Below are positions 43,706 through 51,788 of a stretch of 64,000 nucleotides of DNA, one piece after another (position 1 is the first letter of the stretch; each line of letters begins with the position of its first letter). The translations under genes and the position numbers were made by a program. The stretch comes from Bradyrhizobium arachidis. Its GTDB lineage: Bacteria > Pseudomonadota > Alphaproteobacteria > Rhizobiales > Xanthobacteraceae. The stretch covers positions 7,378,001 through 7,442,000 of the forward strand of contig NZ_CP030050.1 in the NCBI RefSeq assembly GCF_015291705.1, in the 5' to 3' direction. The notes beneath the pieces were generated by a model. It did not search any database. It saw only the letters and a list, made by a program, of their open reading frames with translations, and was not told the DNA's origin.

Positions 43706-44575
43706 ATGACGAGCGCCGACAGCAGTCGACAAAGCGTGAAGTCGCTCTTCAAGATGCTGGAAGTGCTCGAGGCGTTCTCCTCGAGCGACCCGGAGCTCAG
43801 CGTCGTCGAGATCGCGCGGCGCACCAGCCTGCCCCGTACGACCGTGCATCGTATCGTCGACAGCCTGCGCAGCGTCGGCTTCCTGGAGCAGGACGCCAGC
43901 CGGGATCGCTACCGGCTTGGCCTGAAGCTGTTCGAGCTCGGCGGCAACGCGCTGACGAACCTGCCGCTCTATCGCGAGGCGCCGCCCTTCGTCGACACGC
44001 TCGCCAAGCTCACCGGCGAGGACGTGCATCTGTGCATCTTCGACGGTGCGCAGATGGTCTTCGTCAGCCGCCGCAACCAGGTTGCCCGGCCCCATAACAC
44101 CGTCATCACGATGGAGGCCTCGCCCTGCCACTCGACCGGCGTCGGCAAGGCCACGCTCGCCTTCCAGAGCGAAGCCGTGATCGAGCGCGTCATCCGCGCC
44201 GGGCTCGCCCGTTTCACGCCGAACACCATCGTCGAGCCGAAACGGCTGAAGGCCGAGCTCGCGGCAATCAGGGCGCGCGGCTATTCGGTCGACGATTGCG
44301 AGCACGAGCCTGAGCTGCGCTGCGTTGGCGCGCCGATCCGCAACAGCGCCGGCCGCGTCTTCGCCGCAATCAGCGCGAGCGGCCCCAGCCGACGTGTCAC
44401 GCCCGAACGTGTGCCCGAGCTGGCACGTGCAGTGATGACCCATGCCGAGCTGCTGTCGATCCGACTGGGGTATCAGCCAGCCCCGCACAATCCGCCCACG
44501 AGCCCTGCTCCTGAGCGTACCACCAAGCGTCGTCAACGCAGCGCGGCAGGCACGGCACAAAGCGAACGGGCTTGA
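43706..44575 (+). CDS. IclR-family transcriptional regulator
   Basis: A 289-residue regulator. The N-terminal winged helix has L-S-V-V-E-I-A-R-R-T-S-L-P-R-T-T at about 30-45. The effector domain includes S-P-C-H-S-T-G-V-G-K-A at about 144, the usual C-H/S-T-G-x-G-K motif. The tail after about 255 is a low-complexity Pro/Thr/Arg stretch. GGAAGG precedes the ATG at 43706. It follows the DapA-family gene on the same strand and probably controls it and the divergent permease in response to a small carboxylate. Confidence 0.9.
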   Translation: MTSADSSRQSVKSLFKMLEVLEAFSSSDPELSVVEIARRTSLPRTTVHRIVDSLRSVGFLEQDASRDRYRLGLKLFELGGNALTNLPLYREAPPFVDTLAKLTGEDVHLCIFDGAQMVFVSRRNQVARPHNTVITMEASPCHSTGVGKATLAFQSEAVIERVIRAGLARFTPNTIVEPKRLKAELAAIRARGYSVDDCEHEPELRCVGAPIRNSAGRVFAAISASGPSRRVTPERVPELARAVMTHAELLSIRLGYQPAPHNPPTSPAPERTTKRRQRSAAGTAQSERA

Positions 44576-44696
44576 ATCGCACGCTGGCGGCGGAAGGAAT
44601 GTCTGCGGAGATCCTTACGGACGAAAAACACCGTTTGAAAAACCGTTCTAGGCCGGCCTACTCAAACGGTTTCTCTCGCTAAGGTCTTGAATTATA

Positions 44697-44741
44697 TGGT
44701 GGGCGCACCAGGGCTCGAACCTGGGACCCGCTGATTAAGAG
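44697..44741 (-). pseudogene. tRNA-Lys(CTT) 3' half (att-like repeat, copy 2)
   Basis: On the minus strand this reads as the exact 3' half of a tRNA-Lys: loop CTCTTAA, then ATCAGC, variable region, a T-arm with paired CCAGG and CCTGG around TTCGAGC, and a terminal GCGCCCACCA. The sequence departs from a tRNA exactly inside the anticodon loop, as expected for an integrase crossover. It is a direct repeat of the degenerate copy at 21457, 23.2 kb away. Confidence 0.8.
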
Positions 44742-45125
44742 ACATGCTACGGCCGTTGATTTTTCGAGAGAATTTTTCCAACTAAGCCAAAATCCGATCA
44801 TTAGAGATCAATGGCTTACAGCGAAACATCCAACTGCAAGAGCGCGTCGGGATTAGCGCAGATCGATATCGGAAACGTCGGGGGTTCGAATCACTGGGGC
44901 GCTACCGCCTTTCCCCACACGACCAAACCTACGATATCTCATCCAATCCTTCGCCCGAGGCAGGCACTTTGTGGGTGCCTCAACCAGGCTCATCCCGCGA
45001 GCTGTTCGGGGAAACCGCGCCCTCCGCCGATCGAGCAATCCCCCTTTCCGGCCGGACGCGCCTGGCTTTCGCGGCGCGAAAGCAATGCCGCCGGCAAGAC
45101 CTGGATCGAGCGGATTGCCACGTAT

Positions 45126-45225
45126 TCACCCGCCGAGTTCGTCCAGCAGCGTCTTGCTTTCCTTCAAGTCGCGCACGTCGAAGCCCTAATTGAACCAGCC
45201 GTAGGTCGGCCCAGAAGTCGGTCTC
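45126..45225 (-). pseudogene. Decayed C-terminus of a cyclase-ATPase-TPR gene
   Basis: The minus strand encodes Y-G-W-F-N, a stop codon, then G-F-D-V-R-D-L-K-E-S-K-T-L-L-D-E-L-G-G and a final stop. This is the typical end of the Bradyrhizobium cyclase/AAA/TPR proteins and corresponds to Y-D-G-F-T-E-G-R-D-G-A-D-M-K-K-A-Q-K-I-L at the end of the protein encoded at 29758. The internal stop and lack of upstream match show that it is a relic. Confidence 0.6.
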
Positions 45226-45376
45226 GGCGCGCGAACCCGACTTTGCATCCCGAAGGACGAATGGCCACTTGATGGGGCCAAGCGACCTCACGTAGACTGC
45301 CCGGGCGGGATCAAGCAGACTCCCGGCGAGACTTCGGTCCAAGTTCTGCGCAGCACGCAACACGTGGAGCTTGCGC

Positions 45377-46411
45377 ATGGATACCGAACGACAACCCTCT
45401 CCCCGACGTACCGTCGCCATCCTCTCGCGAGGAGACGCCATCGCGCGTCGAGACGCGACCTCGAAAAACGGCCGCTTCGTCGACGTCTTCGAGGCGCTTG
45501 CCGCCGTCGGCGTGGAAGGGCGCCCCGCGATCTACGACGAAAGCTTCGCCGACGCGGTCCGCGAACAACTGCTCGCAGTGGACGGCGTGCTCGTCTGGGT
45601 CAACCCGATTCAAGACGGCCGAAACCGCGCCGGTCTCGACGCCCTGCTGCGCGACGTCGCAGCGCAGGGCGTATGGGTGAGCGCCCATCCCGATGTCATC
45701 CTCAAGATAGGTACCAAGGAAGTCCTCTATCGTACCCGTTCGATGGGCTGGGGATCAGACACGGCGCTGTATCAAACCGCCGCGGCGATGCGCGCCGAGT
45801 TGCCGACCCGGCTCGCGAGCGGACCGCGCGTGATCAAACGCAACCGCGGCAACGGCGGCCAAGGCGTCTGGAAGGTCGAGAAGCTGCCGACCTCCTCCAT
45901 GATAAAGGTGCTGGACGCGACCAAGGACGCACCCGAGGAACTGGCGCTGGATGATTTTGTCCGTCGCTGCGCGGAGTATTTCGAGAACGGCAGCGTGATC
46001 GACCAGGCGTTCCAGCCTCGCCTGAGCGAGGGCGTGGTCCGCTGCTACATGGCGGGCGATCGCTGCGCCGGCTTCGGTCACCACAAAGTCAAAGCCTTGG
46101 TCGACTCGCCGGTCGCGCGTTCCGAAGCTGGACCGCGGCTCTACACGTCAAACGCAGACCCGCGCTTCCAGCGGCTGCGTCGGTTGATGGAGGACGAGTG
46201 GACGCCACAGTTAACCTCGCTGCTGGACATCGCGCGAGATGACCTCCCCGCGATCTGGGACGCCGACTTTATGCTCGGCCCCGTCCAGGCGGATGGGAGC
46301 GACAGCTACGTGCTCGGCGAGATCAACGTCAGTTCGGTCCATCCCTACCCAGGCGAGGCGCCGGCGGAGATCGCCAGGCGGGTTGCCGATCGGCTGCAGC
46401 TTAAGCTTTGA
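45377..46411 (+). CDS. ATP-grasp protein, Cj0069 family
   Basis: A 344-residue protein with ATP-grasp features: R-V-I-K-R-N-R-G-N-G-G-Q-G-V at about 153-166 is the phosphate-binding loop, and V-L-G-E-I-N-V-S-S-V near 316 carries the metal-binding acid and Asn. I recognise it as the Cj0069-like group, related to glutathione-synthetase-type ligases, whose substrates are unknown. GGAG is placed for the ATG at 45377; a TTG two codons earlier is less likely. It is followed after three bases by a FetA-like ATPase and then a FetB-like permease, so the ligase product or substrate may be linked to metal export. Confidence 0.8.
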   Translation: MDTERQPSPRRTVAILSRGDAIARRDATSKNGRFVDVFEALAAVGVEGRPAIYDESFADAVREQLLAVDGVLVWVNPIQDGRNRAGLDALLRDVAAQGVWVSAHPDVILKIGTKEVLYRTRSMGWGSDTALYQTAAAMRAELPTRLASGPRVIKRNRGNGGQGVWKVEKLPTSSMIKVLDATKDAPEELALDDFVRRCAEYFENGSVIDQAFQPRLSEGVVRCYMAGDRCAGFGHHKVKALVDSPVARSEAGPRLYTSNADPRFQRLRRLMEDEWTPQLTSLLDIARDDLPAIWDADFMLGPVQADGSDSYVLGEINVSSVHPYPGEAPAEIARRVADRLQLKL

Positions 46412-46414
46412 CGC

Positions 46415-47011
46415 ATGCTGACGGTCAGCGGGCTCAAGCGCCTGCACATCTCGGTATCATTCGACCTGCAGGACGGTGAGTGCGTCGCCCTGCAGGGACC
46501 TTCAGGGGTCGGAAAGACCTTGCTGCTTCGCTCCATCGCGGATCTCGATCCCAACGAAGGAACGGTCAAGCTTGACGGAACGCTCAGAGAAGCGATGCCC
46601 GCCCCCGCGTGGCGAAGACAAGTGACCTATCTCGCCGCCGAGCCTGGCTGGTGGTCCGACATCGTGCAGGAACACTTCACGGCATGGGATGACGCCCTGC
46701 TGCTGGTCACACGCGTGGGGCTGCCAGATGACTGCGGACCTTGGCCGATCCAGAGACTTTCGACCGGCGAGAGACAGCGATTGGGGCTCGTGCGGGCGCT
46801 CATGCTGCGATCGCGGGTGCTTCTGCTGGACGAGCCAACCTCGGCCCTCGACCCAGCATCCGCTGCGGCCGTGGAAGCGCTGATTGCCGAACGCGTCTCG
46901 GATGGAACGAGCGTCCTCTGGAGTACCCACGACGATGCCCAAGCCCGCCGCGTCGGGTCAAGGATATTTGCGATGAGCCCCGATGGTGGCATCGAGGAAA
47001 ACCGGCCGTGA
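46415..47011 (+). CDS. ABC transporter ATPase, FetA/YbbL-like
   Basis: A compact 198-residue ABC ATPase. Walker A is G-P-S-G-V-G-K-T at about 27-34, the signature L-S-T-G-E-R-Q-R at about 116, Walker B L-L-L-D-E-P-T at about 136 and the switch His in S-T-H-D-D. Short ATPases beside UPF0014 permeases form the FetAB type, reported in E. coli as an iron exporter that eases oxidative stress. It begins three bases after the ATP-grasp stop, and its own stop overlaps the permease start (GTGA). Confidence 0.85.
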   Translation: MLTVSGLKRLHISVSFDLQDGECVALQGPSGVGKTLLLRSIADLDPNEGTVKLDGTLREAMPAPAWRRQVTYLAAEPGWWSDIVQEHFTAWDDALLLVTRVGLPDDCGPWPIQRLSTGERQRLGLVRALMLRSRVLLLDEPTSALDPASAAAVEALIAERVSDGTSVLWSTHDDAQARRVGSRIFAMSPDGGIEENRP

Positions 47012-47802
47012 CGTACATCCAGCTTTCGTATGGTGATCTAGTCCTGCCCGCCCTCCTCGTCGTCATGGACGGCGTTCTCTCGCTTGTTCTCCGCCTCAAG
47101 CTTGAGAGGCAACTGGCCATCGCGACCGTGCGCATGGTGCTTCAACTCGTCCTGGTGGGATACGTGCTGACGTTCCTGTTTGCCACGGTATCGCCGCTCT
47201 GGACCGCCCTCGCCGCCTCCATCATGGTTCTCTTCGCCTCGCGGGAGATCGTCGCGCGGCAGAAGCGGCGCCTACCCGGCATTTGGAGCTACGGCTTGGG
47301 CGCCGGCTGCACGCTGCTCGCCGCCGGTACCGTCACGATGTTCGCGCTCTTGACGGAGCTACGCCCGGATCCCTGGTATCATCCGCGCTATGCGCTGCCT
47401 TTGCTGGGCATGATCCTGGGCAACACCATGACCGGCATAAGCCTGGGCCTGGACGTGCTGACAAATAGTCTGGTGCGCGAACGAGCCGCCATAGAAGCTT
47501 GTCTTGCGCTCGGCGGCACCCGACACCAAGCCCTGCTACCAGTCATACGGGATGCGTTGAGAAGCGGCTTCATGCCGATCATGAACAGCATGGCGGCGAT
47601 CGGCCTTGTTTCCCTCCCGGGGATGATGACTGGCCAGATACTGGCCGGCGTCGAGCCGGTCGATGCGGTAAAATATCAATTGCTGATCATGTTCTTGATT
47701 GCCGGCGGGACCGGGCTAGGAACGCTGGCCGCGGTCCTCGGCGGCGCACACCTGCTGACCGATCATCGCCACCGGCTACGTCTCGATCGAATTTCCCGCT
47801 GA
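47008..47802 (+). CDS. ABC transporter permease, FetB/UPF0014 family
   Basis: A 264-residue inner-membrane protein with six to seven hydrophobic segments. Family motifs are seen: G-M-I-L-G-N-T-M-T-G-I-S-L-G at about 135, E-A-C-L-A-L-G-G-T at about 164 and G-L-V-S-L-P-G-M-M-T-G-Q-I-L near 195-210. The GTG at 47008 overlaps the ATPase stop by four bases, which fixes the start. With FetA it would export iron or another metal from the cytoplasm. An upstream continuation of the frame to 46741 is a shadow of the ATPase gene. Confidence 0.87.
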   Translation: MTYIQLSYGDLVLPALLVVMDGVLSLVLRLKLERQLAIATVRMVLQLVLVGYVLTFLFATVSPLWTALAASIMVLFASREIVARQKRRLPGIWSYGLGAGCTLLAAGTVTMFALLTELRPDPWYHPRYALPLLGMILGNTMTGISLGLDVLTNSLVRERAAIEACLALGGTRHQALLPVIRDALRSGFMPIMNSMAAIGLVSLPGMMTGQILAGVEPVDAVKYQLLIMFLIAGGTGLGTLAAVLGGAHLLTDHRHRLRLDRISR

Positions 47803-48058
47803 GGAGTTCCCTTTCAAGATCACTGCTGGCGGCGCCCGCGTCCTCGGCGCGCACCTCACACTGCGGCAACTTTCAAATTCCGACGCGCGGGGATGGAGAA
47901 GGCGGATCTCGCAGCGCCGAGACGACACCGCGACGCACGACGAGGCGCCGAGAATTTGAAATAAAAAGTGAAGAGAAGAGCGGGGATATTCCTCAAAGCT
48001 GACTTGATCTGTTCCTTCGCTGTTACCCTTGGCGCCAATAATTGATGAGTAAGCAGCA
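47803..48058. other. Intergenic segment, no gene seen
   Basis: The 256 bases after the permease gene hold no family-like frame. The last 120 bases become AT-richer (around GAATTTGAAATAAAAAGTG) and are the likely promoter region of the two small genes that follow. Confidence 0.5.
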
Positions 48059-48232
48059 ATGACTGATCAGCAATTAGCCTTGGAAGCGATTAACGACGCG
48101 CAACTCATACTGGAAGAATACCTTCAGCCCTGTCCCAAGGATAATGCGCGTATCCTTGAAAAGTTGGTGGAAGTTCTCGAACGGCCTGCATTGATCGTTG
48201 CTTTAAGTCGATTGCAGCAACACGGCAGTTGA
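48059..48232 (+). CDS. Small hypothetical protein (57 aa)
   Basis: A 57-codon frame beginning M-T-D-Q-Q-L-A-L-E-A-I-N-D-A-Q and ending L-S-R-L-Q-Q-H-G-S. It is acidic and helical throughout (L-I-L-E-E-Y-L, then R-I-L-E-K-L-V-E-V-L), with a C-P-K turn in the middle. I recall similar short helical proteins in Bradyrhizobium but no function. The ribosome binding site is weak. It is nine bases upstream of the secreted-protein gene. Confidence 0.55.
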   Translation: MTDQQLALEAINDAQLILEEYLQPCPKDNARILEKLVEVLERPALIVALSRLQQHGS

Positions 48233-48241
48233 GCGCGGCCC

Positions 48242-48622
48242 ATGAGCAAACCCCTTCGATCGTTTGCTTTAACAGTTGGCATTGCCGCGCTCTCATCGCT
48301 CGAAATGACTAGTGGACACGCTAAGCAACAATGCAACGCCACGATGCCGCCAAATCCACACGGGCAATGGTGGTCCTATCGTCTCATCGACGGACGAAAA
48401 TGCTGGTACGCAGGCAAGCCGATGCTATCGAAAGCATTGCTGGAATGGCCCACAGAGCGGCTTCCCGAATTCGGATCTCGCGGAGAAGCTCCAGGCATTG
48501 TCATTGCTGACAAGCCCGGCAATCCCTTAGATGCCCAAGCGTTGGCACTGAAAGAGGACTTTGACACTTTTGAAGGGCGATGGCGTGCTAGGATCTCCAG
48601 CTCCAACACCGGGCACGACTGA
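48242..48622 (+). CDS. Small secreted hypothetical protein
   Basis: A 126-residue protein with a signal peptide (hydrophobic 7-20, cleavage likely after S-G-H-A). The conserved-looking core is C-N-A-T-M-P-P-N followed by W-W-S-Y-R-L-I-D-G-R-K-C-W-Y. The two Cys could form a disulfide in the periplasm. Small proteins with the W-S-Y-R-x-I-D-G-R-K-C-W-Y motif recur in Bradyrhizobium, with no known role. The C-terminal third is polar and probably flexible. Confidence 0.65.
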   Translation: MSKPLRSFALTVGIAALSSLEMTSGHAKQQCNATMPPNPHGQWWSYRLIDGRKCWYAGKPMLSKALLEWPTERLPEFGSRGEAPGIVIADKPGNPLDAQALALKEDFDTFEGRWRARISSSNTGHD

Positions 48623-48901
48623 CCGATACGAGCGACGAACGGATGTTCCGGAGGGTCCGAAACGATTGCGGCGGTGATATGCGGCCACGACAGGGCAAAC
48701 GTTCAGCAAGGCATCTCCTCGGGCTTCAACCAGCGGGAAGCAAAGCCGGACAAGAGAGGCCGGCGACGGCGGTGAGGGAAAACCGCCGCCGAGGCGGTCA
48801 CTTGCGCAACCCTCCTCCATGATCTCTCGGCATAGCGCCGGAATACGAGACGAAAGAGCGCCTCGAGTTGGCGCGATGCCACCGGCAACGACTCCTCCCG
48901 G

Positions 48902-49603
48902 CTACCAGCTTTCTCCAAACGGCCGCAATTCGACGTTGAACGACCATGCGCTTCGATCCTGGTGGGCGACGTGCCAGATCTCGTCCGCGATGGCGCGCGG
49001 TTTGATGAAGAAATCGTCCGGCCGATCTGGCCAGCGTTTCCGTGTCCAATCGAGGTCGATCACGGCATCGACCACGACGTAAGCGACGTGAACGCCCTGT
49101 GGCCCGAGATCGCGCGCCATCGCTTCGGCGAGGATTCGCTGCGCCGCCTTGGTCGGCGCGAAGCCGGCGAAACCGGCCTTGCCGCGCAGGGCCGAGGTGT
49201 TGCCGGTGGCAACGATCGCACCCTTTCCGGCCGTCACCATCGCGGGGACGAACCGCCGCGCCAGATACAGCAGTCCCATGGTATTGACCTGGAAATTGCG
49301 ATTCAGGATCGATGGATCGATCTCGCGAAATGTGCCGAACGCACCACCGACGGCGTTGTGGATGACCACGGCGGGATAGCCGAGATCGCGCTCCACGGCC
49401 GACCCTACCGCGTCGATCTGCTCGGGATCGGAAACATCGCAGCGGAATCCTTTCGCGCCCGGCAGTTCCTTCTCAAGGGCAGCGAGACGCTCCTCGTTCC
49501 TGGCGAGCAGAGCGAGGCGATAGCCACCCTCAGCAAACCGTCTGGCGAGAGCGGAACCTGTGCCAGGGCCGACACCGGATATCAGGCAGACAGGCGCGGT
49601 CAT
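48902..49603 (-). CDS. SDR-family protein with Phe at the catalytic Tyr
   Basis: A 233-residue short SDR. The nucleotide motif is G-V-G-P-G-T-G-S at about 10-17. Where Y-x-x-x-K is expected it reads F-A-P-T-K, with Phe instead of Tyr. The C-terminus ends in S-A-W-S-F-N-V-E-L-R-P-F-G-E-S-W, nearly the same as the SDR at 57625. Both belong to one SDR subgroup whose reaction I do not know. It is the last gene of the long minus-strand operon, 30 bases after the GST stop. Confidence 0.8.
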   Translation of the reverse strand: MTAPVCLISGVGPGTGSALARRFAEGGYRLALLARNEERLAALEKELPGAKGFRCDVSDPEQIDAVGSAVERDLGYPAVVIHNAVGGAFGTFREIDPSILNRNFQVNTMGLLYLARRFVPAMVTAGKGAIVATGNTSALRGKAGFAGFAPTKAAQRILAEAMARDLGPQGVHVAYVVVDAVIDLDWTRKRWPDRPDDFFIKPRAIADEIWHVAHQDRSAWSFNVELRPFGESW

Positions 49604-49633
49604 GCGATTAGTCCTCCACGTTCGGCCGGCAGG

Positions 49634-50440
49634 TCAGTTGCCAGCCTTCGCCAACAGCTTTTCGACGTATGGCTTCAGATCAGGCTGGAAATGCACGTGC
49701 TCGACGAGACGAGCGAAATGAGCAAAGGTCCGCGGATATTCATCCTGCACTGCCGGATGCAGGATCCTGTCCAGCCCGAGCTTGTGCAATTGCTCGGCCC
49801 GCGCATGCTCATTCATGAACAGCGAAAACTCTGCGGCAAAGCAGATATCGGCCAGCGATAATCCCGTACCCACCAGTGCCTCGCGCCGCGGGGACAACGC
49901 TTGCTCGATCCCCGATGCATAGATCGCAAACGCTTCCCTTGCTCGCGCGTGAACGGCCGCATCGACCGTGCCGCCCGACAGCGCCAGGAGATAGATCTGC
50001 GAATCTCGGGCAAACACCAGGCTGACGTCGAGAAAGCTGTCGATCCTGGACGCCTCATAGGCATCGTGCCCGTAGAGCGTGGACTTCGACTCGCCGAGCC
50101 GTGCCACCGCCCGCATGATGCTGTTCGATTCGAAGATCCCGATTTCGCCATTAGGCCCGAAAGCGGCAGGCACATTGCCGAACGGCTGCGCTTCCATAAA
50201 CGCATCGGTCTTGAAGAGTTGCGAACCGGTCAACCCAACCCGGCCGGTTCGCGCCAGCGAAGATAGCGAGACGCGTTCATGCTCCGCCAATGGGCGGGCG
50301 TCATAGTCCCATAACCAGTCCCGCAGCTCCTTGGGGGGAGCTCCTCTGACCTCGACCTCCACGCCGCAGAACCGCGCTGCGATGGTCGCCTTCCAGACCC
50401 GGGGGTTCGGCAAGTAGGAGAATATCCGCAGGTCAGCCAT
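49634..50440 (-). CDS. Glutathione S-transferase-family protein
   Basis: A 268-residue GST. The N-terminal thioredoxin-like domain starts L-R-I-F-S-Y-L-P-N-P-R-V-W-K and keeps the E-S-N-S-I-M-R motif near 110 that binds the gamma-glutamyl part. The C-terminal helical domain has L-S-L-A-D-I-C-F-A-A at about 198. An insertion of about 35 residues between the second helix and the E-S-N-S motif makes the first domain long, recalling eEF1B-gamma-like GSTs. The ATG at 50440 gives the usual start; 50503 is too far upstream. In the operon it may conjugate or isomerise a reactive intermediate with glutathione. Confidence 0.82.
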   Translation of the reverse strand: MADLRIFSYLPNPRVWKATIAARFCGVEVEVRGAPPKELRDWLWDYDARPLAEHERVSLSSLARTGRVGLTGSQLFKTDAFMEAQPFGNVPAAFGPNGEIGIFESNSIMRAVARLGESKSTLYGHDAYEASRIDSFLDVSLVFARDSQIYLLALSGGTVDAAVHARAREAFAIYASGIEQALSPRREALVGTGLSLADICFAAEFSLFMNEHARAEQLHKLGLDRILHPAVQDEYPRTFAHFARLVEHVHFQPDLKPYVEKLLAKAGN

Positions 50441-50515
50441 GGTGGATTCATCCTGATCGTTTCCGGCCCTCGTTGGACCGCACCTCGAGGCCTGGAACGT
50501 CATGCGACAGATGGG

Positions 50516-51715
50516 TTACTCTGAGGTCGCGTCAAGAATCCCGCCGAACGGTTCCCAGCGGCTCCCGGTCCAGCGCTGAAGCTGCAGTTGCGTCCAGACC
50601 ATGTTGTTGGTTTCGCTGGTGTTGATCCGGATGCCCGGCAGTGCTGTCGACAACGTGAAGTTCTTCAGCGACTTCGCCTGCTTGATGACGTTCTCGCGCG
50701 AGAGGTCATCGCCGCATTGCTTGAGGATCTGCTCCAGCAGCATGCCCTGCTGATAACCGGTCAGATAACTCGTATTGGTGATATCGGAGCCTGCTAGATA
50801 CCGATCGAAGAAGGCGCGATAGGCCTTGATGGCCTCGTCGTCCTTCCAGCTCTCGTCGTTTGGATCCTTGTTGAAGGTGCCGACGATGACGCCCACTGAA
50901 TTCTCTAGGCCCGCCGGCTTGATCGTTCCGGCAATCGACGACGACGGGAAATTGATCAGGATCGTCGGCTTCCACGCCGTCTCGGCCGCCCGGCGGATCG
51001 CCTGTGCGGCGAACTTGGGCGTGCCCGCGATGAACAGCGCCTGCGCGCCGGAGCTCTTCAGCGCCACGACCTGCGAGTCGATCGTCGGCTCGGTGACCTC
51101 GTAACTGGCGGTGACCACGCGCTTGTCGAAATCGGCGCCGAGAACTGCCTTGAACGCGCTGACGTAGTCGCGGCCGAGATCGTCATTCTGGTAGAGAATG
51201 GCGTATTTCGCCGAGGGCAACGCGCGCATCAGATATTTGGCGTAGATCTTCCCTTCGGTGTCATAGCTGACGAGCCCGGTGGTGGTCAGCGGATAGTCCT
51301 TGACACTGGTGAACTTGCTCGCGCCAGTGACGATCGCAATCGTCGGCACGCGCTTGGCAGCCAGATATTTCGCCACCGCAGTGTTGCCTGCGGTACCGAG
51401 CTGGCTGAACATGAACGCGACTTCGTCGCCCTCGACGAGTTTTCGTGCATGCTCCACCGACTTCGGCGGGCTGTAGGCGTCGTCGAGCATCAGATAGTCG
51501 ATCTTGCGTCCATTAATGCCGCCACGCTCGTTGACCGATCGCATATACGCCAGCACGCCATGTCCGACCTGGCCGATCGAGGAAGCAGGCCCGCTGAGCG
51601 GAAAGATGCCGCCAATCTTGATGCTTGTTGCGGTGACGCCGACCGGATCGCCCGCCCAGCAGGGCGCGGCTGCGGCAATCAAGAGTGCACAGGCCAGTCG
51701 GATGCTCCTAAACAT
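50516..51715 (-). CDS. Periplasmic substrate-binding protein, Liv type, orphan
   Basis: A 399-residue binding protein. The signal peptide is hydrophobic at 7-18 and ends in P-C-W-A. The mature part has T-S-I-K-I-G-G-I-F-P-L-S-G-P-A-S-S. It shares many blocks with the orphan at 8949: S-P-P-K near 87, Y-Q-N-D-D-L-G-R-D-Y, P-K-F-A-A-Q-A-I and the C-G-D-D-L-S-R-E-N-V motif. GGAGGAA before the ATG at 51715 sets the start. No permease or ATPase gene is in this operon. It probably binds the acid substrate of the pathway. Confidence 0.88.
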   Translation of the reverse strand: MFRSIRLACALLIAAAAPCWAGDPVGVTATSIKIGGIFPLSGPASSIGQVGHGVLAYMRSVNERGGINGRKIDYLMLDDAYSPPKSVEHARKLVEGDEVAFMFSQLGTAGNTAVAKYLAAKRVPTIAIVTGASKFTSVKDYPLTTTGLVSYDTEGKIYAKYLMRALPSAKYAILYQNDDLGRDYVSAFKAVLGADFDKRVVTASYEVTEPTIDSQVVALKSSGAQALFIAGTPKFAAQAIRRAAETAWKPTILINFPSSSIAGTIKPAGLENSVGVIVGTFNKDPNDESWKDDEAIKAYRAFFDRYLAGSDITNTSYLTGYQQGMLLEQILKQCGDDLSRENVIKQAKSLKNFTLSTALPGIRINTSETNNMVWTQLQLQRWTGSRWEPFGGILDATSE

Positions 51716-51788
51716 CACGTGTTCCTCCAATGTTGCTTTTGCGCGCGGCCTTCCGCGCGGCAGGCCGTGATGGACACTTCGCGCTTCT

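Larger units (their letters stand above)
44576..45376. other. 800-bp gene-poor segment with island-border features
   Basis: No intact gene is supported. It contains a 9-bp inverted repeat (ACCGTTTGA 44630-44638 with TCAAACGGT 44662-44670) after the IclR gene, the clean tRNA-Lys 3' fragment (44697-44741), the motif ATCAATGGCTTACAG (44807-44821) and a decayed C-terminus of a cyclase-ATPase gene (45126-45225). Open frames of up to 153 codons here show no family features. Confidence 0.65.

Noticed and set aside
44860..44930. A GGGGGTTCGAATC stretch looking like the T-arm of another tRNA
   Set aside because: The flanking arms do not pair into a tRNA and no acceptor stem can be found; a chance match or old remnant.
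44811..45441. Open frames of up to 153 codons on both strands right of the tRNA fragment
   Set aside because: No domain, no ribosome binding site and biased composition; only the short relic at 45126-45225 is supported.
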